Source: Pseudomonadota bacterium
GTDB taxonomy: Bacteria > Pseudomonadota > Alphaproteobacteria > Rhizobiales > Rhizobiaceae
DNA length: 31,413 nt
Assembly (NCBI GenBank): GCA_023451735.1
Contig: JAEXYH010000084.1
Location: forward strand, 1-31,413
Direction: 5' to 3'
Shown here: piece after piece, positions 7,564 through 13,811 of the stretch
Numbering within the stretch: position 1 is the stretch's first letter
Layout: every line of letters starts with the position of its first letter
Made by a program: the position numbers and the translations under genes
Notes under the pieces: model-generated
Databases searched by the model: none
The model's input: only the letters and a program-made list of their open reading frames with translations
What the model was told of the DNA's origin: nothing

Positions 7564-8460
7564 ATGACCGTACCATTCAGAACGCCGCTGCCATTGCTTG
7601 ATAATGATGTCCTGCGCACTTTCGTCGCCATTGCCGAGACCGGCAATTTTTCGACGGCTGCTGATGTCGTACTGCGAACGCCCTCGGCCGTCTCGATGCA
7701 GATCAAAAAACTGGAAGAGCAGTTGAAGTCGACGCTCTTTTTGCGCGATGCCCGTTCCGTCACGTTGACCCAGAACGGCGAGGTGCTTTTATCCTACGCA
7801 CGTCGCATGCTGGCATTGTCGAACGAGGCCGTGTCGCGCTTCGTCATGCCGGAGCTTTCCGGTGTCGTGCGCCTTGGCGCGCCCGACGACATTTCCGAGC
7901 GTCTCCTGCCCAAGGTCCTGAAGGATTTCGGCGAGCTTTTTCCAGGTATCATGGTCGATGTGACGGTCGACCAGAGCCTGCTTCTGCGCAAGCGGATGGA
8001 GGAGCAGCGGCTCGATCTGGCGCTAATCAATTGCGCCACCCGCCCGTTTCCAACCGGGGGCGAGATCATCCATACCGAAAAGCTCGTCTGGGCTGGCGCG
8101 AAATGCGGCAACGCCTATCTGCGTGACCCTCTGCCGATCTCGGTCTGGGAAGAAGGCTGCGTCTGGCGCAACGATGCAATCTCTCAGCTCGACAAGCAGA
8201 AGCGGCCCTATCGTATCGCCTATGCCAGCGCCCATACAATGGCGCAGCGCGCCGCCGTCGTCTCCGACCTTGCGATCGCGCCTTTCCCGTTGTCCTATAT
8301 CACCGAGGACATGCAGATTCTCGGCGCCAAGGAAGGCATGCCGGATCTTATCACGTTCGATATCCGGCTTCTGACCGCGCCGAACCTTTCGGTTCCTGCC
8401 AAGGCTGTTGCCGAAAGCATCAAGGATGCCTTCAGTTCGCTGGAATCCGTCGCAGCCTGA
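7564..8460 (+). CDS. LysR-family transcriptional regulator
   Basis: The 298-aa protein has the LysR winged helix-turn-helix at the N terminus (VLRTFVAIAETGNFSTAADV, then TPSAVSMQIKKLEEQL, about residues 16–55) and a periplasmic-binding-like effector domain after residue 90 (VRLGAPDDISERLLPKVL). Length is standard. The frame is open upstream to 7351, but the ATG at 7564 (MTVPFRTPLPLLDND) fits family N termini; ATG at 7552 is an alternative, and neither has a strong ribosome-binding site. The ligand and targets are unknown. It diverges from the DUF1127 gene over a 218-bp gap, so control of that gene is the simplest expectation. It converges on the RACo gene with a shared hairpin. Confidence 0.88.
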   Translation: MTVPFRTPLPLLDNDVLRTFVAIAETGNFSTAADVVLRTPSAVSMQIKKLEEQLKSTLFLRDARSVTLTQNGEVLLSYARRMLALSNEAVSRFVMPELSGVVRLGAPDDISERLLPKVLKDFGELFPGIMVDVTVDQSLLLRKRMEEQRLDLALINCATRPFPTGGEIIHTEKLVWAGAKCGNAYLRDPLPISVWEEGCVWRNDAISQLDKQKRPYRIAYASAHTMAQRAAVVSDLAIAPFPLSYITEDMQILGAKEGMPDLITFDIRLLTAPNLSVPAKAVAESIKDAFSSLESVAA

Positions 8461-8485
8461 ATTTTCATGATATGAGTATGTTATC

Positions 8486-8518
8486 AGGCGCCGTTCACGT
8501 ATCGCGTGAGCGGCGCCT
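8486..8518. terminator. Bidirectional terminator between the LysR and RACo genes
   Basis: AGGCGCCGTTCACG and CGTGAGCGGCGCCT form a 14-bp stem with one G·T wobble and a five-base loop. On the minus strand the stop codon of the RACo gene (8495–8497) lies inside the stem; on the plus strand the stem begins 26 bp after the LysR stop. There is no long T run on either side. Confidence 0.6.
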
Positions 8519-10534
8519 TCTGCGTCCGCCATCGACACCCGCATCTGCCATGGCTTTCCGTTCCGGCAAGGTGACGACCATGCCGAGGTTCGGAAAGGCG
8601 TCGATCTTGTTCGGCAGGGCCATTGCAGCGACGAAATGGTCTTGGAATTTCGGCTCCAGTGCAGTCTCGATCTTCTCGATCTCTCTGACGGTTTTTTCGA
8701 TCTCGCGGCGGTAGTCGCGATTGAGCAGGCACATGCGTGCGCCGGTCCCCGCGGCATTACCAACGGCCTTCACCTCATCGAGGTCGCAATCGGGAATAAG
8801 ACCCAGCACCATCGCATATTTGGGGTCGATGAACGTACCGAAGGCCCCGGCAAGCCCGATGCAGTCGACGTGATCTACATTCTGCTTGTCCATCAGAAGC
8901 TTCACGCCGGCATAAAGTGCGGCTTTGGCGAGCTGGATGGCGCGCACATCGTTCTGCGTTACGGTGATCCGCGGGGTGCCTTCATACAATAGATAGGAGA
9001 ATGTGCGGCCGTTTTCGAGAATGCGCGGGGTGCGGGCAGCCATCGCACCATCGACCACGCCATCCTCCGAAATGATCCCCGAAAGATACATTTCTGCGAT
9101 CACCTCGATAATGCCGGAGCCGCAAATCCCCGTCACGCCGATCTGCGCTGCCGCCGCTGCAAAATCCGCTTCGTCGGACCATGGCTCGACGCCGATAACC
9201 CGGAAGCGCGGTTCCAGAGTCACGGGATCTATTCTTACCCGTTCGATCGCTCCCGGTGCCGCGCGCTGGCCCGAGGAAATTTCGGCACCCTCGAAAGCCG
9301 GCCCGGTCGGCGAAGACGCGGCAACGACGCGAGCCTTATTTCCGAGCACGATCTCCGCATTCGTGCCGATATCGACCAGCAGCATCATCTCGTCCTGCCG
9401 GTGCGGCCCTTCCGAGAGCGTCGCTGCCGCCGCATCGGCGCCCACATGCCCGGCAATGCAGGGCAGAAGATAGGTTCGTGTCCCGGCATTCATCGGCAGG
9501 CCGATCTCGGACGACTTCACCTCCACCGCGCCGGAAACCGCCAGCGCAAACGGCGCGCCGCCAAGCTCGGTCGGGTCGATGCCGAGAAACAGATGGTGCA
9601 TGATCGGATTGCCGACAAAAACGCTGTCGAGAATGTCCTTGCGGGAGATGTTGCCGTCAGCGCAAACACGATCGATCAACCCGTTCAGCGCCTCGCGCAC
9701 GGCATCCGTCATCGCCGCACGCCCGTCCGGGTTCATCATCATGTAGGAAACCCGACTCATCAGGTCTTCGCCGAAGCGGATCTGCGGATTGGACGTGCCG
9801 GCCGACGCCACGATGCGGCCGGACAGAAGCGATGACAGATGCATGGCGATCGTCGTCGAGCCGATATCGCAGGCAATTCCGTAGGCTTCGTTCTTCAGCC
9901 CCGGATAAAGCGCGATCAGGCGCGGGCGCTCGTCTTCGCGGTCGGTGTGGATCGCCGCCGTCACCTTCCATTCGCCCCCGCGCAAAATCTGCTGTACCTG
10001 AGGGATGATATGGAAATCGACTTCGATATCGGCGAAATGCCAGTCGGTCTCAAGTGCTGCCTTCAGCCGGTCGAGATCGCCGAGCGGCTTTTCCATATCG
10101 GGTTCCTCGACCTCGACATAACACATGCGCACGGCCGGATTACGGTCGAACATCCTCTCGTCGACCGCCTTGCGCACTACCTGCGCATTGATGACCGTAT
10201 CCTGCGGCACGTCGATGACCAGATCGCCAAGGATCTGGGCGGAACAGGAAAGCCTGCGCCCGTCAGGCAGCCCGCGAACATTGTCGTAACGTTCCTCCTT
10301 CGGCCCTGCCTGCGACAGATGATCGACCGACGAGATGATTCCATGCTTGGCGAAATTGCCTTCCTGCACGGTGATCTGACAACGCCCGCAGGTCGCCCGC
10401 CCGCCGCACACGCTTTCTACATAGACCCCAAGCTGGCGCGCAGCATCGAGCACCGGCGTGCCGACCACAAACCGGCCGCGTTTGCCGGATGGCATGAACA
10501 GGACGAGGGGATCTCTACGTGATGCGTCGGCCAT
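8495..10534 (-). CDS. RACo-type corrinoid activation protein (2Fe-2S ferredoxin + ASKHA ATPase)
   Basis: This 679-aa protein should use ATP to reduce the inactive Co(II) corrinoid protein to Co(I), the repair step of corrinoid methyltransfer systems. The N terminus is a 2Fe-2S ferredoxin domain with C43, C49, C52 and C97 (SVCGGRATCGRCQI … RLSCSAQ). A linker follows, then the DUF4445/ASKHA-type ATPase with ACDIGSTTIAMH at 221–232 and LLVDIGTNAEIVLG at 385–398. This is the domain order of RACo of acetogens and related activators, and it differs from the 4Fe-4S RamA of methanogens. The last 11 residues, GGRRRRRSRDT, form an arginine-rich tail shared in character with three other proteins of the island. 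The start at 10534 lies 10 bp after the MeTr gene, with which it is co-transcribed. Confidence 0.88.
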   Translation of the reverse strand: MADASRRDPLVLFMPSGKRGRFVVGTPVLDAARQLGVYVESVCGGRATCGRCQITVQEGNFAKHGIISSVDHLSQAGPKEERYDNVRGLPDGRRLSCSAQILGDLVIDVPQDTVINAQVVRKAVDERMFDRNPAVRMCYVEVEEPDMEKPLGDLDRLKAALETDWHFADIEVDFHIIPQVQQILRGGEWKVTAAIHTDREDERPRLIALYPGLKNEAYGIACDIGSTTIAMHLSSLLSGRIVASAGTSNPQIRFGEDLMSRVSYMMMNPDGRAAMTDAVREALNGLIDRVCADGNISRKDILDSVFVGNPIMHHLFLGIDPTELGGAPFALAVSGAVEVKSSEIGLPMNAGTRTYLLPCIAGHVGADAAAATLSEGPHRQDEMMLLVDIGTNAEIVLGNKARVVAASSPTGPAFEGAEISSGQRAAPGAIERVRIDPVTLEPRFRVIGVEPWSDEADFAAAAAQIGVTGICGSGIIEVIAEMYLSGIISEDGVVDGAMAARTPRILENGRTFSYLLYEGTPRITVTQNDVRAIQLAKAALYAGVKLLMDKQNVDHVDCIGLAGAFGTFIDPKYAMVLGLIPDCDLDEVKAVGNAAGTGARMCLLNRDYRREIEKTVREIEKIETALEPKFQDHFVAAMALPNKIDAFPNLGMVVTLPERKAMADAGVDGGRRRRRSRDT

Positions 10535-10544
10535 TCCCGTCAGC

Positions 10545-11510
10545 TTACTCCGTCCTTGCTCCTGCGCCAGCCCGAGCAGCCCTGCCGCCGCGCCGTCCGC
10601 CACCGGTCGATGGGGCAGGGGTTGTCGCGGCCGCGGCACCACCTTCCGCAGGCTTGTAGTCTCGATAGGTCATGATCCAGTTGCCGCAGTTCTGGTCGGT
10701 GCCGTTGAGCACATTTGCTGCGCGCACGGCTTCCATTTCCTGCGGCCGGCAGGGGTTCATGATCGCGCTGGTCATGCCGGCGCCGATCACCATTGGGATG
10801 AAGCCGGCATTGATGCCGTGGCGATGCGGCAGGCCGAACGAGATGTTGGAAAGCCCGCAGGTCGTGTTGACCTTCAGTTCCTCGCGAAGGCGTCTCAGAA
10901 GCGCAAACACCTGCAGTCCTGCCGAACCGAGCGCGCCGATTGGCATGACCAGCGGGTCGACGACGATGTCATGCGGCTTGATGCCGTAATCCGCGGCGCG
11001 CTCGACGATCCTCTTGGCCACGGCAAAGCGCACATCCGGATCCATCGAAATCCCGGTCTCGTCATTGGAGATCGCCACAACCGGCACGTCGTATTTCTTG
11101 CAAAGCGGCAGGATCGCTTCGAGTTTTTCCTCCTCGCCGGTGACCGAATTGACCAGCGGTCGCCCTTTGGCGATCTTCAACGCCGCCTCGATTGCAGCGC
11201 TCACTGAACTGTCGATCGACAGCGGCACATCGACCAGTCCCTGAACGATCTCCAGCGTCTGGACGAGCAGGCCAGGCTCCGTCTCGTTCGGGTTGACCGA
11301 GGTGACGCCGGCATTGACGTCGAGCATCGTTGCGCCCGCCGCCACCTGATCCAGCGCATCCTTGATGACCATGTCGAAATTGCCCTCGATCATCTCCGCG
11401 GCCAGCTTCTTGCGGCCCGTCGGGTTGATCCGCTCCCCAATGACGCAAAAGGGCTGGTCGAAGCCGATGACGACTTCCCGTGTGGCGGATGCGACGATGG
11501 TGCGGGTCAT
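10545..11510 (-). CDS. Methyltetrahydrofolate:corrinoid methyltransferase (pterin-binding domain)
   Basis: The 321-aa protein is a pterin-binding TIM barrel of the MeTr/AcsE/MtgA type: FCVIGERINPTGRKK at 21–35, TMLDVNAG near 61–68, VPLSIDSS near 95–102, and ISNDETGI, with CGLSNISFGLP later. It moves a methyl group between a corrinoid protein and tetrahydrofolate. Beside an MttB-family protein the likely direction is methyl-corrinoid to methyl-THF, as in MtgA of betaine-demethylating anaerobes (inference). The enzyme barrel ends near residue 285 and is followed by a low-complexity Ala/Thr/Pro linker and an Arg-Gly-rich end (GGGRRGGRAARAGAGARTE, 303–321) which is not part of the fold. The ATG at 11510 follows CGGAGATCGCA. 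It sits between the 'virulence factor'-family gene (46 bp) and RACo (10 bp). Confidence 0.9.
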   Translation of the reverse strand: MTRTIVASATREVVIGFDQPFCVIGERINPTGRKKLAAEMIEGNFDMVIKDALDQVAAGATMLDVNAGVTSVNPNETEPGLLVQTLEIVQGLVDVPLSIDSSVSAAIEAALKIAKGRPLVNSVTGEEEKLEAILPLCKKYDVPVVAISNDETGISMDPDVRFAVAKRIVERAADYGIKPHDIVVDPLVMPIGALGSAGLQVFALLRRLREELKVNTTCGLSNISFGLPHRHGINAGFIPMVIGAGMTSAIMNPCRPQEMEAVRAANVLNGTDQNCGNWIMTYRDYKPAEGGAAAATTPAPSTGGGRRGGRAARAGAGARTE

Positions 11511-11556
11511 TGCGATCTCCGGCTAGGGGGAAGGTGATAGGTGGGTCGAAGGGTGT

Positions 11557-11859
11557 TTATTCACTCTCCCGGCCGCCGGCCTTCACCAGCACCACGAGTT
11601 TTTCCTTGTCGTAGGCGGCTTCCAGTTCTGCCGCGGCCTTGTCGGCCTCGGTTTCCAGGTCGTCGGACACCGGAACCGGCTCGGCCTTGCGCCATTCGGC
11701 GAGATAATCGTCGGTTTCGGCCGCCCCGGTGCGCATGGCGCACATGTCGATCGCCTCGGTGAAACGCAGCGAAAGCTCGCGCTTGGCGGTTTGCCGTCCT
11801 TTTTTGATGATCACCTGAGCCGGGATATCCCGCCAGAAGACGACAATGCGATCCGCCAT
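11557..11859 (-). CDS. 'Virulence factor'-family small protein
   Basis: The 100-aa protein begins MADRIVVFWRDIPAQVIIKK and contains RFTEAIDMCAMRTGAAETDD and an acidic, Ala-rich helix (EAAYDKEKLVVLVKAG). I associate it with the family annotated as 'virulence factor', a misleading name with no known activity that recurs beside MeTr and RACo genes in Rhizobiales. There is no signal peptide. Its location as the first gene of the MeTr–RACo unit suggests a role in the corrinoid system, perhaps as an accessory or scaffold subunit; this is inference. The ATG at 11859 follows CGGAGGAGTTC, a strong ribosome-binding site. A perfect inverted repeat at 11921–11950 stands 62 bp upstream of the start. Confidence 0.75.
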   Translation of the reverse strand: MADRIVVFWRDIPAQVIIKKGRQTAKRELSLRFTEAIDMCAMRTGAAETDDYLAEWRKAEPVPVSDDLETEADKAAAELEAAYDKEKLVVLVKAGGRESE

Positions 11860-11920
11860 GAACTCCTCCGATTACGTCTTTGAACATGCACCCGCATTTC
11901 CGTCCGGTCTGTGCTTCGCA

Positions 11921-11950
11921 CGACGTCGCAACCAGCAAAAAGCGACGTCG
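11921..11950. promoter_or_regulatory. Candidate operator of the vir–MeTr–RACo genes
   Basis: CGACGTCGC (11921–11929) and GCGACGTCG (11942–11950) are a perfect 9-bp inverted repeat with a 12-bp spacer. The half AAGCGACGTCG at 11940–11950 is identical to 13660–13670 in the corrinoid protein/mttB promoter. It lies in the 136-bp gap between the DUF1638 gene and the 'virulence factor'-family gene, upstream of the latter. Confidence 0.5.
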
Positions 11951-11995
11951 TCCTCTATTCGCAACCTCCAGATCAGCGTGGCTGCGAGAAAAGCT

Positions 11996-12637
11996 TCAAG
12001 CGGAACGGATGGCCGAGGTCAGATCGCCATATCCCGTGAACCGATATTCGTATTCCAGCCCGAGATAATCGGCAGCCTCCCGCGCCTTGCGCTGCAAGTC
12101 TTCGTCCTCTTCCTGAGAGAGATAGATCAGCTTTCTGTAATTGCCGAAATACATCGGCTTCAGTTCGGGATGACGGTCGAGCCCGAGCGGCTCGATGACG
12201 AAGGCGCGAAACTGGCGAGCGAGAAAATCCGTCAGGAAAAATGACAGGAGATCGTCGTCCGCCTTGTCGCTGAACGCATCATTGCCGGAAAAGAACGAAT
12301 AACAGTGCGGCCCCTCGATCCGGGCAATATCTTCTCGTTCGCAGAGTCGGTCGATCTCGCCCCCGGTGCCGCAATCGGCATAGGCGAAAAAGATCCGTTC
12401 GAAGCCGTTCTGCCGTGCCTCGGCCACGGCCGCTTCCAGGCCCGGAACGATCTTTTGTGGATAGGCGTGCCAGATCGCGGGCAGGCAGTTAAGGTCGATA
12501 TGAGCGAGACCCTGTTGCCGGGAAACAGCAAGAATTTCTCTTGCGATCGCTCCGCACGCGATCACGTGAACTTTTTCGCGATTGGAACGTTCCATAGCCG
12601 GAAAATCACTTTCCGACACATTTTGATCCTTACCCAT
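11996..12637 (-). CDS. DUF1638 protein
   Basis: The 213-aa protein shows the DUF1638 pattern: VHVIACGAIAREIL near the start, LPAIWHAYPQKIVPGLEAAV, FFAYADCGTGGEID and GPHCYSFFSG. The repeated Cys and His positions suggest a metal or cofactor site, but no activity is established for the family. DUF1638 genes often lie next to corrinoid-dependent methyltransferases, so a role in that system is likely (inference). Two starts are possible, ATG at 12637 (with GGAATACTCCA before it) and ATG at 12595. With the first, the gene diverges from the entericidin gene by only 14 bp, so each ribosome-binding site lies within or next to the other gene's leader. Confidence 0.82.
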   Translation of the reverse strand: MGKDQNVSESDFPAMERSNREKVHVIACGAIAREILAVSRQQGLAHIDLNCLPAIWHAYPQKIVPGLEAAVAEARQNGFERIFFAYADCGTGGEIDRLCEREDIARIEGPHCYSFFSGNDAFSDKADDDLLSFFLTDFLARQFRAFVIEPLGLDRHPELKPMYFGNYRKLIYLSQEEDEDLQRKAREAADYLGLEYEYRFTGYGDLTSAIRSA

Positions 12638-12651
12638 TGGAGTATTCCATC

Positions 12652-12813
12652 ATGACGGCCAAGACATTCACAGTTATCGCCGCACTCTTCGCCACCGCGG
12701 CTTCGCTCAGCTCCTGCGGCAATACGATCCGCGGAATGGGTCAGGATACGGCCAATACCGTGAACGCCACCCAGGATGCCGGCCGTCGGGTCGACAACGC
12801 GGCTTCCCGCTAA
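12652..12813 (+). CDS. Entericidin EcnA/B-family lipoprotein
   Basis: A 53-aa product starts MTAKTFTVIAALFATAASLS followed by SCGNTIRGMGQDTANTVN and a short polar end. The signal peptide ends in a lipobox (SLSSC) and the mature part has the G-x-G-x-D pattern of entericidins, small membrane lipoproteins of the EcnA/EcnB toxin–antidote family; in alphaproteobacteria a single such gene is usual and its role is unclear. GGAG precedes the ATG by 10 bases. It is the only plus-strand gene within the minus-strand corrinoid block, separating the DUF1638 gene from the corrinoid protein gene, and it has its own terminator hairpin. Confidence 0.85.
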   Translation: MTAKTFTVIAALFATAASLSSCGNTIRGMGQDTANTVNATQDAGRRVDNAASR

Positions 12814-12834
12814 CTCTTGCCCAAGCCAAGGATC

Positions 12835-12862
12835 GCCACCGTACCGTAAGCGGTGCGGTGGC
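12835..12862. terminator. Hairpin between the entericidin and corrinoid protein genes
   Basis: GCCACCGTACCG and CGGTGCGGTGGC form a 12-bp stem with one wobble pair and a TAAG loop. It sits 21 bp after the entericidin stop and 7 bp beyond the corrinoid protein stop on the other strand, so it serves both convergent genes. No T run follows. Confidence 0.6.
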
Positions 12863-12869
12863 GGGCTCG

Positions 12870-13571
12870 TCAGGCGCCGGCGGCCATGCGGTTGTGGCGG
12901 CGGCTGAGGAAGTCCTTGGCGGTTTCGACCGCAACTGCCGCGTCCCGGCAGTAGGCGTCTGCGCCTACTGCCTTGCCGAATTCCTCGTTGAGCGGCGCGC
13001 CGCCGACAAGCACGACATAATCGTCGCGAATACCCTTTTCCTTCATCGTGTCGATGACGACCTTCATATAGGGCATGGTCGTCGTCAGAAGTGCCGACAT
13101 GCCGAGAATATCCGGCTTCTCGCGCTCGATCGCATCGAGATAGTTTTCGACCGGATTGTTGATCCCGAGATCGACGACATCGAAGCCGGCCCCCTCCATC
13201 ATCATGCCAACGAGGTTCTTGCCGATGTCGTGAATGTCGCCCTTCACGGTGCCGATCACCACCTTGCCGAGTTTCGGCGCGCCCGTTTCCGCCAGAAGCG
13301 GGCGCAGGATCGCCATGCCGGCTTTCATCGCATTGGCCGATAGCAGCACTTCCGGCACGAAGAGAATGCCGTCGCGAAAATCAATGCCGACGATCCGCAT
13401 GCCCTCCACCAGCGCCTGGGTCAGCACGTCATAGGGCGTCCAGCCGCGTTCGAGCAGGATGTTGGTGGCTTCCTCGATCTCCTCCTTGAGACCGTCATAG
13501 AGATCGTCATGCATCTGTTGAACGAGTTCTTCGTCGGAAAGCTCCGAAAGAATGATGTCGTCGTCGGACAT
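12870..13571 (-). CDS. Corrinoid (cobalamin-binding) methyltransfer protein, MtbC/MttC/MtgC type
   Basis: The 233-aa protein carries the cobalamin through the methyl cycle: MttB methylates it, the MeTr enzyme demethylates it and RACo reactivates it. The N-terminal helical cap (residues 12–95, with YDVLTQALVEGMRIVGIDF and VPEVLLSANAMKAG) is followed by the B12-binding Rossmann domain with the base-off motif GDIHDIGKN (D112, H114, G117), SALLTTT near 149 and VLVGGAPL near 198–205. The first 35 residues are very acidic (MSDDDIILSELSDEELVQQM and onwards). The ATG at 13571 follows GGAAGAGAATTC. The frame stays open far upstream on this strand, opposite mttB, but that part is not coding. It is divergent from mttB across 240 bp. 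Confidence 0.92.
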   Translation of the reverse strand: MSDDDIILSELSDEELVQQMHDDLYDGLKEEIEEATNILLERGWTPYDVLTQALVEGMRIVGIDFRDGILFVPEVLLSANAMKAGMAILRPLLAETGAPKLGKVVIGTVKGDIHDIGKNLVGMMMEGAGFDVVDLGINNPVENYLDAIEREKPDILGMSALLTTTMPYMKVVIDTMKEKGIRDDYVVLVGGAPLNEEFGKAVGADAYCRDAAVAVETAKDFLSRRHNRMAAGA

Positions 13572-13659
13572 GAATTCTCTTCCCTGGCTAGAGAATGTTC
13601 CGGATGGCATTGCACCCGCAACTATGTGTAGCTGCATTTTGTTTCGCATTTTCTTTTGT

Positions 13660-13696
13660 AAGCGACGTCGCACGTCGGAAAGCGACACTCCGCGAC
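13660..13696. promoter_or_regulatory. Candidate operator in the corrinoid protein/mttB divergent promoter
   Basis: The 10-bp palindrome GCGACGTCGC (13662–13671) is followed by GCGAC at 13682 and 13692. The first and second GCGAC are 20 bp apart, close to two helical turns, as expected for an AraC-type dimer on direct repeats. AAAGCGACACTC (13679–13690) also occurs at 6918–6929, and AAGCGACGTCG (13660–13670) at 11940–11950. The remainder of the 240-bp gap holds the two ribosome-binding sites only. Confidence 0.5.
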
Positions 13697-13811
13697 GGAT
13701 GATAGAATGTCTGTCTCGCACAAGCGGGTGACGCAGGAAGGCAGGGGCAGGCCTGTTCGGGAGCCTAGCATGACGCATCAAAAGACCAGGTGAGATAAGG
13801 CGAGGAAGATT

